A DNA stretch of 64,000 nucleotides, from NCBI GenBank assembly GCA_000719105.1, contig JODX01000006.1, positions 124,001 to 188,000 of the forward strand. Reading direction: 5' to 3'. Position numbers and translations under genes: made by a program. The notes beneath the pieces were generated by a model. That model saw only the letters and a program-made list of their open reading frames with translations. It made no database searches and was not told where the DNA came from. Source of the stretch: Streptomyces sclerotialus. GTDB taxonomy: Bacteria > Actinomycetota > Actinomycetes > Streptomycetales > Streptomycetaceae. Below are positions 34,134 through 43,025 of this stretch, in pieces; within the stretch, counting starts at the first letter, position 1, and each line of letters opens with the position of its first letter.

Positions 34134-35159
34134 TTGCGCGTACTGCTCACCGGACACCAGGGCTACCTCGGCACCGTGATGGCCCCGGTCCTCACGGCCG
34201 CCGGACACGAGGTCGTCGGCCTCGACTCCGGCCTGTTCGCCGACTGCGTGCTGGGCCCGCAGCCCGCGGACCCGAAGGGGCACCGGGTGGACCTGCGCGA
34301 CGTCACGGCCGAACACGTGGCCGGGGTGGACGCCGTGATCCACCTGGCCGCGCTCTCCAACGACCCGCTGGGATCGCTGGCGCCGGACCTCACCTACGAC
34401 ATCAACCACCACGCCTCCGTACGACTGGCCCGGCTGGCCCGCGACGCCGGGGTGCGGCGCTTCCTGTACGCGTCGACGTGCTCGGTCTACGGTGCCGCGG
34501 GCGGCGACGAACTGGTCGCCGAGGACGCGCCGCTGCGCCCGGTGACGCCGTACGCGGAGTCCAAGGTGCGCGTGGAGGACGACCTGCACGCCCTGGCCGA
34601 TGACGACTTCACCCCGGTGTACATGCGCAACGCCACCGCTTTCGGCCACTCGCCCCGGCTGCGCGCCGACATCGTGCTGAACAACCTGGTGGGTCACGCG
34701 CTGCTGTCCGGCGAGGTGCTGGTGCTCTCCGACGGCACGCCCTGGCGCCCGCTGGTGCACGCCGCCGACATCGCGCGGGCCTTCACGGCCGCGCTGACCG
34801 CGCCGCGCGAGGCGGTGCACGACCGGGCGTTCAACATCGGCAGCGAGAACAACAACGTCACCGTCGCCGAGATCGCCGAGCAGGTCGCCGAGGCGGTGTC
34901 CGGCGCGAAGGTGCGGATCACCGGGGAGTACGGTGCCGATCCGCGGTCGTACCGGGTGGACTTCTCCCGGTTCCGCGCCGCGATACCCGGCTTCGACTGC
35001 GAGTGGACGGTGAAGCGGGGCGCGCTCGAACTCGCCGACGCCTACCGGGAGTTCGGGCTGAACAAGGAGGACTTCGAGCAGCGCTTCACCCGCCTCGCCG
35101 TACTGCGCGCGGCGTCCGAGGCCGGTGCCGTGGACGACACCCTGCGGTGGCGCCGGTGA
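34134..35159 (+). CDS. Extended SDR: NAD-dependent nucleotide-sugar epimerase/dehydratase
   Basis: This 341-residue extended short-chain dehydrogenase has GHQGYLG at residues 7-13 (GxxGxxG), STCSVYG followed by YAESK (the catalytic Tyr-x3-Lys), and the C-terminal substrate domain. It could act as a 4-epimerase, 4-ketoreductase or 4,6-dehydratase on a nucleotide sugar; sequence alone does not decide. Start TTG 34134 with GGGGGAA 7 nt upstream. It ends in a GTGA overlap with the aminopeptidase-like gene. Confidence 0.87.
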   Translation: MRVLLTGHQGYLGTVMAPVLTAAGHEVVGLDSGLFADCVLGPQPADPKGHRVDLRDVTAEHVAGVDAVIHLAALSNDPLGSLAPDLTYDINHHASVRLARLARDAGVRRFLYASTCSVYGAAGGDELVAEDAPLRPVTPYAESKVRVEDDLHALADDDFTPVYMRNATAFGHSPRLRADIVLNNLVGHALLSGEVLVLSDGTPWRPLVHAADIARAFTAALTAPREAVHDRAFNIGSENNNVTVAEIAEQVAEAVSGAKVRITGEYGADPRSYRVDFSRFRAAIPGFDCEWTVKRGALELADAYREFGLNKEDFEQRFTRLAVLRAASEAGAVDDTLRWRR

Positions 35160-36454
35160 CCGCGGTCGGCGAACAGCCGATGACCACGGCCGGCGAGGAG
35201 ATGTACGCCCTGGTGGAGCGGCTGTACCCGCTCTGCCGGAGCATCACCGGCGACGGGGTGCGCGCCACCCTGGACATCGTCGGCGAGTACATCCCGCTCC
35301 AGGTGCACGAGGTGCCGACCGGGACCCAGGTGCTCGACTGGACCGTGCCGCAGGAGTGGAACATCCGCGACGCGTACATCGCCGACAGCGCCGGGAACCG
35401 GGTCGTCGACTTCGCCGCGTCCAGCCTGCACGTGCTCGGCTACAGCGTGCCCGTGTCGGCGACCATGCCGCTGGCCGAGCTGCGCGACCACCTGCACACC
35501 CTGCCGGACCACCCGGACTGGGTGCCGTACCGCACCAGTTACTACCAGCCGGAATGGGGCTTCTGCCTGGCCCAGAAGACCCTGGACGCGATGCCGGACG
35601 GCGCGTACGAGGTGCGCATCGACTCCACCCTCGCCGACGGCCACCTCACCTACGCCGAGCACGTCGTCCCGGGGCAGGTGCCGGACGAGGTGATCGTCTC
35701 CTGCCACGTCTGCCACCCGTCGCTGGCCAACGACAACCTGGCCGGTGTCGCGGTGGCGACGTTCCTGGCCCGGGCGCTGGCGGAGCAACGCCCTTACTAC
35801 ACCTACCGGTTCATTTTCGCGCCCGGCACCATCGGGGCGATCACCTGGCTGGCTCGCAACGCGGAGCGGGTGGAGCAGGTCAAGCACGGGCTCGTGCTGG
35901 CCTGCGCCGGTGACCCGGGACAGTTGACGTACAAGCAGAGCAGACGCGGCGACGCGGAGATCGACCGGGTGATGCGGCACGTGCTGGCCGCCTCCGGACG
36001 GCCGCACCGCGTCACCGAGTTCACTCCGTACGGCTACGACGAGCGGCAGTACTGCTCGCCCGGGTTCGACCTCGGCGTGGGCTCGCTCACCCGGACCCCG
36101 TACGCCGGCTACCCCGAGTACCACACCTCGGCGGACGACCTGGACTTCGTCTCCCCGGAGGCGATGGCGGACACCCTCTCCGTCTGTCGCGAGGCGTTCG
36201 CCGTCCTCGACCGCAACCGGCAGTACGTCAATCTCAGCCCGTACGGCGAACCGCAGCTGGGCCGGCGCGGGCTGTACGACGCCCTCGGCGGCCGCAGCGA
36301 CACCAGGCAGGCCCAGATGGCCATGCTCTGGGTGCTCAACCTCGCCGACGGCGAGCACGGTCTGCTGGACGTCGCCGAGCGGTCCGGGCTGCCGTTCGAC
36401 ACCGTCGCCGCCGCGGCCCACGCCCTGCACGGTGCCGGGCTGATCAAGGAATGA
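35156..36454 (+). CDS. Aminopeptidase-like protein (DUF2172/DUF4910 with winged-helix end)
   Basis: This 432-residue protein belongs to a family with an M28-peptidase-like fold found in polysaccharide loci rather than in peptide degradation. Metal-ligand-like motifs are HPSLANDNLAG (about residues 188-198) and YHTSADDLDF near residue 323. The N-terminal region resembles DUF2172 and the C-terminal about 75 residues look like a small winged-helix domain. From memory this architecture co-occurs with PIG-L deacetylases, cytidylyltransferases and C-methyltransferases, exactly the neighbours here; its reaction is unknown to me, an amide hydrolase on a sugar derivative being plausible. GTG start in GTGA overlap; ATGA overlap downstream. 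Confidence 0.8.
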   Translation: MTAVGEQPMTTAGEEMYALVERLYPLCRSITGDGVRATLDIVGEYIPLQVHEVPTGTQVLDWTVPQEWNIRDAYIADSAGNRVVDFAASSLHVLGYSVPVSATMPLAELRDHLHTLPDHPDWVPYRTSYYQPEWGFCLAQKTLDAMPDGAYEVRIDSTLADGHLTYAEHVVPGQVPDEVIVSCHVCHPSLANDNLAGVAVATFLARALAEQRPYYTYRFIFAPGTIGAITWLARNAERVEQVKHGLVLACAGDPGQLTYKQSRRGDAEIDRVMRHVLAASGRPHRVTEFTPYGYDERQYCSPGFDLGVGSLTRTPYAGYPEYHTSADDLDFVSPEAMADTLSVCREAFAVLDRNRQYVNLSPYGEPQLGRRGLYDALGGRSDTRQAQMAMLWVLNLADGEHGLLDVAERSGLPFDTVAAAAHALHGAGLIKE

Positions 36455-37749
36455 CGGCGATGACCACCGAGGGGGAGAAGACGAAGCCGCCGGCCGGATC
36501 CGCCCGGCGGGCCCTCGCCGGCCGGCTGTCCTGGGGGCTGGCCGACCAGGCGGCCTCCAGCATCAGCAACTTCGCGGTGGGGATCTACGTGGCCCGCTCG
36601 CTGGGGGTGACCGCCTTCGGCGTGTTCAGCCTCGCCTGGGTGACCTACGGCGTGGTGCTCAACGTCTCCCGCGGCCTGGCCACCGACCCGCTCGTGGTGC
36701 GCTTCAGCGGTGTGCCGGACGCGTCCTGGCGCGCGGCGGTGGCCCGGTCGTCGGGTACCGCGCTCGGCGTCGGGGCCGTCCTCGGAGCGGCGTCCCTGGT
36801 GGCCGGACTCGGTCTCGGCGGCCGGGTGGGGACCGCGTTCGCGTGCCTCGGCGTCGTCCTGCCAGGGCTGCTGCTGCAGGACGCGTGGCGGTTCGCGTTC
36901 TTCGCCGCGGGCGCCGGGCGGAAGGCGTTCGTCAACGACCTCGTGTGGGGCGTCGCGCTCGTCCCGGCCATGGTGGTGGCGGCCGGTGTGGGCAGCGTGG
37001 CCGCGTTCGTACTCGCCTGGGGCGGGTCCGCGGCGGTGGCCGCGCTGTACGGCTGCCTCCAGTCCGGGATCCGGCCCCGGCCGGCCGGAGCGCGCGAGTG
37101 GCTGCGCGAGCACCGCGACCTCGGCTCCCGGTATCTGGTCGAGAACGTCAGCAACAGCGGCGCGAGCCAGCTGCGGGCGTACGGGCTCGGCGCGATCGTC
37201 GGGGTCGGCGCCGTGGGTGTGGTCCGCGGCGCGGAGCTGCTGCTCGGCCCGTTCATGGCGGTGCTGATGGGCCTGTCGCTCGTCACCGTCGCGGAGGCGG
37301 CACGGGTGCTGCGCAGCGCCCCGCACCGCCTCGGCGCGTTCTGCCTCCTGCTGGGCGGCGGGCAGGCCGCCGCCGCACTGCTCTGGGGCGGGGCGCTGCT
37401 CCTGCTCCCCGACCGGCTCGGCGAACTCGTGCTCGGCGGCGTCTGGCACGCCGCCTCCGAGCTCATCGTGCCGGTCACGCTCGGTGTCGCGGGCGCCGGG
37501 CTCGGCACCGGCGCCGCGGCCGGACTGCGCGCGCTCGGCGCGGCCCGGCGCAGCCTGCGCTCCCAGCTGTTCGCCTCCGCCTTCTACATCGGCGGCGGGA
37601 TCGGCGGGGCGGCCGTCGCCGGCACCGTCGGCTCGGCCTGGGGCGTCGCCGCCGCGACCGTCGGCGGCTCGGCCGTGTGGTGGCTGCAGCTGCGGTCCGC
37701 CCTGCGCGCGCACCACCGGAACACCATTCGCCAAGTGAGGACACCATGA
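36451..37749 (+). CDS. Polysaccharide flippase (Wzx-like, MATE/MOP superfamily)
   Basis: This 432-residue polytopic membrane protein has about twelve hydrophobic segments and a basic cytosolic start. The early segment (SWGLADQAASSISNFAVGIYVARSLG) is typical of Wzx-type lipid-linked oligosaccharide flippases, which move the finished repeat unit across the membrane for polymerisation. It is coupled by ATGA overlaps on both sides. It is the only flippase candidate in the locus and pairs with the polymerase at 28879. Confidence 0.87.
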   Translation: MTAMTTEGEKTKPPAGSARRALAGRLSWGLADQAASSISNFAVGIYVARSLGVTAFGVFSLAWVTYGVVLNVSRGLATDPLVVRFSGVPDASWRAAVARSSGTALGVGAVLGAASLVAGLGLGGRVGTAFACLGVVLPGLLLQDAWRFAFFAAGAGRKAFVNDLVWGVALVPAMVVAAGVGSVAAFVLAWGGSAAVAALYGCLQSGIRPRPAGAREWLREHRDLGSRYLVENVSNSGASQLRAYGLGAIVGVGAVGVVRGAELLLGPFMAVLMGLSLVTVAEAARVLRSAPHRLGAFCLLLGGGQAAAALLWGGALLLLPDRLGELVLGGVWHAASELIVPVTLGVAGAGLGTGAAAGLRALGAARRSLRSQLFASAFYIGGGIGGAAVAGTVGSAWGVAAATVGGSAVWWLQLRSALRAHHRNTIRQVRTP

Positions 37750-38693
37750 CCGCCCACCCCCGGCTGAGCATCGGCCTGCCCGTGTACAACGGCGAGGAGT
37801 ACCTCGCCGAATCGCTCGACGCCCTGCTCGGGCAGACCTACGAGGACTTCGAGCTGGTCGTCTCCGACAACGCCTCGACCGACGGGACCGAGGACATCTG
37901 CCGCACGTACGCCGCGCAGGACTCCCGCATCCGGTACATCCGGCTGACCCGGAACATCGGCGCCGCGCCGAACCACAACTACGTGTTCACCCAGTGCCAC
38001 GGCGAGCTGTTCAAGTGGGCCTCGCACGACGACCTCTACGCCCGGGACCTGCTGCGGCGCTGTGTGGAGGCGCTGGACGAGCGGCCCGACGTGATCCTCG
38101 CGCACGCCGACCAGGCGGTGATCGACGGCGACGGCAAGGTGAAGGTCCCGTACGCGTACACGCTCGCCACCGCATCGCCGCACGCTCCGGAGCGTTTCCG
38201 CAGCATGCTGTTCGAGCCCGGCGGCGACGACTTCTACGGGGTGATGCGGGCCGACGTGCTGCGCCGGGTGAAGCCGCACGACAGCTACCACCACGCGGAC
38301 CGCACGTTCGTCGCCGAGATCGGCCTGCACGGTCCCTTCCACCAGGTGCCGGAGCTGCTGTACTTCCGCCGCGACCACCCCACGCGCGCCGAGCGGGCGA
38401 ACCCGTCCAAGCGCTCCCGGTGCGTCAACCTCGACCCGCGCCGGGCAGGCCTGCTGCACCCGACGCCCCGGCTGCTCGCCGAGTACGTCGGGGGCTTCGT
38501 CTCGGCGATCCGGCGGGCGCCGTTGTCCTCGGCCGACCGGCGTGCGTGCTACCGCCACCTGGCCGCGTGGATGACCAGCCGGGCCCGGCCGGGTGCGGGC
38601 GAGCGGGTCGAGGACCGCGCCCCGGTCGACCCGGCCAGGCTCACCGTCTCCGTCGACGCCCTCGTCGCCGGACGTGCGGGGAGGCAGCCATGA
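37746..38693 (+). CDS. Glycosyltransferase family 2 (GT-A)
   Basis: This 315-residue GT-A enzyme has IGLPVYNGEEYLAESL at the N-terminus, DNASTDGTEDI, and HDD (about residue 96-98) in the place of the DxD metal motif. It would transfer one sugar with inversion. No membrane helices are visible, so it acts on the cytosolic face. ATGA overlaps on both sides. Substrates are unknown. Confidence 0.9.
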   Translation: MTAHPRLSIGLPVYNGEEYLAESLDALLGQTYEDFELVVSDNASTDGTEDICRTYAAQDSRIRYIRLTRNIGAAPNHNYVFTQCHGELFKWASHDDLYARDLLRRCVEALDERPDVILAHADQAVIDGDGKVKVPYAYTLATASPHAPERFRSMLFEPGGDDFYGVMRADVLRRVKPHDSYHHADRTFVAEIGLHGPFHQVPELLYFRRDHPTRAERANPSKRSRCVNLDPRRAGLLHPTPRLLAEYVGGFVSAIRRAPLSSADRRACYRHLAAWMTSRARPGAGERVEDRAPVDPARLTVSVDALVAGRAGRQP

Positions 38694-39904
38694 CCTCCGT
38701 ACGCGTGGGGGTGTTCGGCCTGCTCGGCTCCGGCAACCTCGGCAACGACGGATCGCTCGAAGCCGTGCTCGGCCACCTCCGCGCCGAGCACCCGGACGCG
38801 GTCGTGGACGCGCTGTGCGGCGGACCCGAGGTCGTCACGGCCCGCTACGGGATTCCCGCGACGCGGCTGCACTGGAACCGCGCCGAGTACCGGACCGCGT
38901 CACGTGCGGGCGCGATCGCGGCGAAGGGCCTGGGCAAGCTCGTCGACGTCGTCCGCACCGCCGCCTGGGTGCGCCGGCACGACGTGGTGATCGTGCCGGG
39001 CATGGGCGTCCTGGAGGCGACGCTGCCGCTGCGGCCGTGGGGCTTCCCATACTCGCTGTTCCTGCTCTGCGCGAGCGGCCGGCTGCTGCGCACCCGGGTC
39101 GCGCTGGTCGGCGTCGGCGCGGACGCGATCGGTGACCGGCCGACCCGGGCGCTGGTGCGCTGGTCGGCACGCCTGGCCGCGTACCGCTCGTACCGGGACA
39201 CCCTCTCCCGCGACGCGATGCGTGCGATGGGCGTGGACACCGCGCGCGACGAGGTCCACCCGGACCTGGCGTTCGCCCTGCCGACGCCTCCGCCCGCCGA
39301 GTCCGCGGGCACCGTCTGCGTAGGTGTCATGGACTTCCACGGCGGCAACGACGACCGCGCGCGGGCCGAGGAGATCCACCGGCGCTACGTCGACGGGACG
39401 ACCCGGTTCGTCCGCGCACTGGTCGAGGACGGCAGGCGGGTCCGGCTGCTGACCGGCGACGCGTGCGATGCCACGGTGGTCGCCGCGATCCTCGACGCGG
39501 TGGACTCGCCGCTGGTCACCGCCGCCGAAGCGGCCTCGCTCGCCGATCTGATGAAGGAGACGGCGGCCGCCGACACCGTGGTGGCGACCCGCTACCACAA
39601 CCTGGTCTGCGCGCTGAAGGTCGGCACACCCACGCTCGCGCTCAGCTATGCGGCGAAGAGCGACGCGCTCATGGACCGGATGGGCCTCGGTGCGTACTGC
39701 CACCCGGCCCGCGAGGTCGACGCCGACCGGCTCCTCGAACAGTTCCGGGCGCTGGAGAAGCAATCGGCGGAGCTGCGGCGGACCCTCATCGAGCGGAACC
39801 AGGCCGCCGCACAGCAACTGGCGCGCCAGTTCGCCGACTTGACCACGGCCCTGTTCCCGGCGACCGGCCACGCCCACGCACACGCCCTGCGGGAGACCCC
39901 ATGA
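38690..39904 (+). CDS. Polysaccharide pyruvyl transferase family protein
   Basis: This 404-residue protein belongs to the PF04230 family, which transfers pyruvate from phosphoenolpyruvate to make pyruvyl ketals on sugars. Family marks are GLLGSGNLGNDGSLEA at the N-terminus, VIVPGMGVLE, and TRYHNLVCALKVGTPTLAL in the C-terminal half, plus AAKSDALMDRMGL. Pyruvylation adds negative charge to the polymer. ATGA overlaps on both sides. Acceptor sugar unknown. Confidence 0.88.
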   Translation: MTSVRVGVFGLLGSGNLGNDGSLEAVLGHLRAEHPDAVVDALCGGPEVVTARYGIPATRLHWNRAEYRTASRAGAIAAKGLGKLVDVVRTAAWVRRHDVVIVPGMGVLEATLPLRPWGFPYSLFLLCASGRLLRTRVALVGVGADAIGDRPTRALVRWSARLAAYRSYRDTLSRDAMRAMGVDTARDEVHPDLAFALPTPPPAESAGTVCVGVMDFHGGNDDRARAEEIHRRYVDGTTRFVRALVEDGRRVRLLTGDACDATVVAAILDAVDSPLVTAAEAASLADLMKETAAADTVVATRYHNLVCALKVGTPTLALSYAAKSDALMDRMGLGAYCHPAREVDADRLLEQFRALEKQSAELRRTLIERNQAAAQQLARQFADLTTALFPATGHAHAHALRETP

Positions 39905-40452
39905 AAGCGACCGAAGTCCCGGAGATCGCCGGCGCGTACCTGTTCGAGCCGACGCCGTACGCCGACGAACGCGGCTTCTTCTGCCGCACCTTCGACGCCG
40001 ACGTGATCCGCTCGGTGGGCCTCGACCCGAACGCCTTCGTCCAGGACAGCGTGTCCCGCTCGGTCCGTGGCGTGCTCCGCGGCCTGCATCTGCGCTCAGG
40101 AGCCGGCGAGGCCAAGCTGGTGCGCTGCTCGTACGGGAAGATCTTCGACGTCGTCGTGGACCTGCGGCCGGACTCGCCGACCTACCTGGGCCGGGCCTTC
40201 TTCGAGCTGTCCGGCGAGACGCAGGCGACCCTGTACATCCCGGCGGGGTGCGCGCACGGCTTCCAGGCGCTGACCGAGACCGCCGACACCTCGTACCGGA
40301 TCGACCGCCCGCACGATCCGGCCGAGGACGTGACGATCGCCTTCGACGACCCGGAGCTCGCCATCCCCTGGCCGCTCCCCGCCACATCGATGTCCCCGCG
40401 GGACCGGGAGGCGCCGAGCCTCGCCGAGGTCCTGAAGCAACGAGAGAAGTGA
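39901..40452 (+). CDS. dTDP-4-dehydrorhamnose 3,5-epimerase family (RmlC-like)
   Basis: This 183-residue cupin-fold epimerase has GVLRGLHLRS with the catalytic His, the strand set PAGCAHGFQAL, and a Tyr near residue 136 (TSYRIDRPHDP). It would epimerise C3 and/or C5 of a 4-keto-6-deoxy nucleotide sugar. No RmlA, RmlB or RmlD gene lies in the window, so it may use a CDP-linked or other substrate made by the cassette, or rely on rhamnose genes elsewhere. ATGA overlap upstream. Confidence 0.88.
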   Translation: MKATEVPEIAGAYLFEPTPYADERGFFCRTFDADVIRSVGLDPNAFVQDSVSRSVRGVLRGLHLRSGAGEAKLVRCSYGKIFDVVVDLRPDSPTYLGRAFFELSGETQATLYIPAGCAHGFQALTETADTSYRIDRPHDPAEDVTIAFDDPELAIPWPLPATSMSPRDREAPSLAEVLKQREK

Positions 40453-40459
40453 GGCCGGC

Positions 40460-41785
40460 ATGGACATCGAGGAGTTCCGACTGCCGCGGTCGCAGCGGGC
40501 GAACGAGCGCCTGCACGCCCTGGTCCCCGGGGGCGCACACACCTACGCCAAGGGCGACGACCAGTACCCCGAGAACCTGGCCCCGGTCATCAGCCACGGC
40601 CGCGGTGCCCACGTGTGGGACATCGACGGCAACCGCTACGTCGAGTACGGCTCGGGGCTGCGGTCGGTCAGCCTCGGCCACGCTCACCCCCGCGTGAACG
40701 AGGCGGTGCGACGGGAGCTCGACCGGGGCAGCAACTTCGTCCGGCCGTCGTACGTGGAGGTCGAGGCCGCGGAGCGTTTCCTGGCCACGGTGCCGACCGC
40801 CGAGATGGTGAAGTTCGCGAAGAACGGCTCCGATGTCACCACCGCCGCGGTGCGCCTCGCCCGCGCGGTCACCGGGCGCCCGCGCGTGGCCATCTGCGGC
40901 GACCACCCGTTCTTCTCCGTCGACGACTGGTTCATCGGCACCACACCGATGTCCGCGGGAATTCCGGCGGCGACCACCGAACTCACGGTGTCGTTCCCGT
41001 ACGGGGACCTGGCCGCCACGGAGGAAGTGCTCACCCGGTACCAGGACGAGGTCGCCTGCCTGATCCTCGAGCCCGCCGGCCACACCGAACCCACTCCCGG
41101 CTACCTCGCAGGACTCCGCGAACTGGCCGACCGGCACGGCTGCGTGCTGGTCTTCGACGAGATGATCACCGGCTTCCGCTGGTCCGAGGCGGGCGCCCAG
41201 GGCCTGTACGGCGTCGTCCCCGACCTCTCCACGTTCGGCAAGGCGCTGGGCAACGGGTTCGCCGTCTCCGCGCTGGCCGGGCGCCGCGACCTGATGGAGC
41301 GGGGCGGGCTGCGGCACTCCGGCGACCGGGTGTTCCTGCTGTCCACCACGCACGGTGCGGAGACGCACTCCCTGGCGGCCGCGATGGCCGTGCAGACCGT
41401 CTACACCGAGGAAGGCATCACCGCGCGACTGCACGCCCTGGGCGAGAAGCTGTCCGCCGGGGTCCGCGACGCCGCGGCGAGCATGGGCGTCGGCGACCAC
41501 GTCGTGGTCCGGGGCCGGGCCAGCAACCTGGTCTTCGCCACCCTCGACGAGAACGGGCAGCCGTCGCAGGAGTACCGCACCCTGTTCCTGCGCCAGCTCC
41601 TCGCGGGCGGGGTGCTGGCCCCCTCGTTCGTGGTGAGCAGCGCGCTGAGCGACGCCGACATCGATCACACCGTCGACGTGGTCGCCCGGGCATGTGCGGT
41701 GTACCGGAAGGCGCTGGACGCCGCCGACCCGGCCCCCTGGCTGGCCGGACGACCGGTGAAGCCGGTTTTCCGTCGCTCGGCGTGA
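40460..41785 (+). CDS. Class III aminotransferase (glutamate-1-semialdehyde aminomutase-like)
   Basis: This 441-residue PLP enzyme has VPGGAHTYAKG at the N-terminus, FDEMITGFRW (PLP-phosphate and pyridine contacts) and the PLP lysine Lys261 in TFGKALGNGF. In this location, last in an EPS operon, it more likely aminates or isomerises a sugar-derived keto compound than makes 5-aminolevulinate. GTGAGG is about 9 nt before the ATG. It ends in a run of CGTGA repeats only 12 nt from the stop of the convergent PAP2 gene. Confidence 0.85.
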   Translation: MDIEEFRLPRSQRANERLHALVPGGAHTYAKGDDQYPENLAPVISHGRGAHVWDIDGNRYVEYGSGLRSVSLGHAHPRVNEAVRRELDRGSNFVRPSYVEVEAAERFLATVPTAEMVKFAKNGSDVTTAAVRLARAVTGRPRVAICGDHPFFSVDDWFIGTTPMSAGIPAATTELTVSFPYGDLAATEEVLTRYQDEVACLILEPAGHTEPTPGYLAGLRELADRHGCVLVFDEMITGFRWSEAGAQGLYGVVPDLSTFGKALGNGFAVSALAGRRDLMERGGLRHSGDRVFLLSTTHGAETHSLAAAMAVQTVYTEEGITARLHALGEKLSAGVRDAAASMGVGDHVVVRGRASNLVFATLDENGQPSQEYRTLFLRQLLAGGVLAPSFVVSSALSDADIDHTVDVVARACAVYRKALDAADPAPWLAGRPVKPVFRRSA

Positions 41786-41797
41786 CGTGACGTGACG

Positions 41798-42592
41798 TCA
41801 GATGAACCGCGCCTGCCCGGCATCGGCCATCCGGTCGGCCGTCCGGTCGATCAGCCAGGCGGTCGCCGGTACCACCGCCAGCGCGGTGCACCAGCCGCCG
41901 ACGGCGTCGGTCGGGTAGTGCGCGCTCAGGACGACCTGCGCCCAGCCCATGGCGGCGCCCGCGACCAGCGCCGCGGCGAGCACGAGTGACGCGCCGGCCG
42001 TCCTGCCGAGGCCGAGCCGGCCGGTCGCGAGCAGCGCCACCGCGAGGGCGAACGCGGTGAGGAAGGCGGTGTGCCCGCTCGGGAAGGCCAGACTGCCGTC
42101 GCCATGGATGGTGCGTCCCACCACGGGCTTGAGCAGCTTCGTCGTCCCCACGGTCAGGCCGCTGCCGACAACGACGAGCACCGCCGCGCGAGGCCGCCGA
42201 AGCAGCAGGCAGCCCGTCACGGTGGCCACGACCAACGTCGCCGCTCCGGCGGGCTCCCCCAGGAAGTCCGTGGCCAGAGCGACGTTCCGCCACGACGGCC
42301 CCACCCCGTCCACCGCCGCCCCTATCCGCCTGTCCCCCATGCCGGGCTTGCTGTCGCCGGCGTACAGAACCCCGAGCAGGACGACCACCAGCGCGGCGAG
42401 GGCCGCGACCGGCCCGAGCGGCAAGCGCAGCGCCGGGGGCAGCACCGCGGGCGCCGGCCGGCCGGTCACACGCCCACCGCGTCCGGCCGGCCTGCGGCGC
42501 TCTGCCGTGCTCGGCAGAAGGTGTTCCGGATCCTGACCTCTCGAGGAGGCAGGGCGAGGGTGCGGCCCTTCATCCGACCGGTTGGCGGCCAT
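41798..42592 (-). CDS. PAP2-family membrane phosphatase
   Basis: This 264-residue polytopic membrane protein has the three phosphatase signatures: KPVVGR, PSGHTAF and SAHYPTDAVGG. Such enzymes dephosphorylate lipid pyrophosphates, for example undecaprenyl pyrophosphate released by the EPS polymerase. The first 40 residues are basic and Pro-rich before six hydrophobic helices. ATG 42592 has GGGGAG about 10 nt upstream; a GTG at 42469 would remove 41 residues and is an alternative. Convergent to the EPS operon, so it is not cotranscribed with it. Confidence 0.88.
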   Translation of the reverse strand: MAANRSDEGPHPRPASSRGQDPEHLLPSTAERRRPAGRGGRVTGRPAPAVLPPALRLPLGPVAALAALVVVLLGVLYAGDSKPGMGDRRIGAAVDGVGPSWRNVALATDFLGEPAGAATLVVATVTGCLLLRRPRAAVLVVVGSGLTVGTTKLLKPVVGRTIHGDGSLAFPSGHTAFLTAFALAVALLATGRLGLGRTAGASLVLAAALVAGAAMGWAQVVLSAHYPTDAVGGWCTALAVVPATAWLIDRTADRMADAGQARFI

Positions 42593-43018
42593 GGATCAGC
42601 GACTCCCCGTTCCCGTCAGTCTGTGCTTGCCACCCTAACCAACCTGCGGTCGCGGCGAACCGCCGTCGCACGATCCGCATGTTCACGCTCCGCACTGGCA
42701 GCGGCACCCCGTCACGGCGCAGGACGCGGAACTCTCACCGTCCCGATTCGCCCGGACGGTCAGTCGGTGCATCAGCAAGCCATGCCCGCACCTGTTCGCC
42801 ATCGTGCAGGTAGCCGCCGCTGATCTTCGTTCTCAGCAAGAGTCGGCCGGCCGCGGGCATCTACAGGCCGGGCGAGGGCCATCCCCCCCAGGCGGTCTGC
42901 TCGAAGTCGGCCTCACCGCTCCCGGCGCCGGACTCGGGCCGGTCGCCGGGACCGGAGTGCGGACCGCGCCCCTTGCAGAGCCGGTCTCCGGCGCGAAGTG
43001 ACCTCTGATCGTTCGCGA
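42593..43018. other. Intergenic region upstream of the PAP2 gene
   Basis: This 426-nt gap lies between the start of the PAP2 gene and the end of the DUF1963 gene (both minus). Apart from the hairpin at 43002-43025 I see no supported gene, repeat or RNA. It should contain the PAP2 promoter, but no clear -10/-35 pair stands out. Confidence 0.4.
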
Positions 43019-43025
43019 TCAGGGG
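43002..43025 (-). terminator. Hairpin overlapping the DUF1963 stop codon
   Basis: CTGATCG (43005-43011), TTCG loop, CGATCAG (43016-43022), extended by CC/GG and a wobble pair to about 10 bp. The stop codon (43019-43021) lies in the stem. There is no T tract, but the very stable TTCG-loop stem is a good terminator candidate for the minus-strand gene. Confidence 0.65.

Noticed and set aside
40460..41785. Housekeeping hemL (tetrapyrrole synthesis)
   Set aside because: The gene is the last member of the EPS operon and has no haem genes near it; the aminomutase family is also used for other substrates.
41781..41800. CGTGA tandem repeats at the meeting point of two stop codons
   Set aside because: Only three 5-bp copies, partly coding. 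Too short to claim a function.
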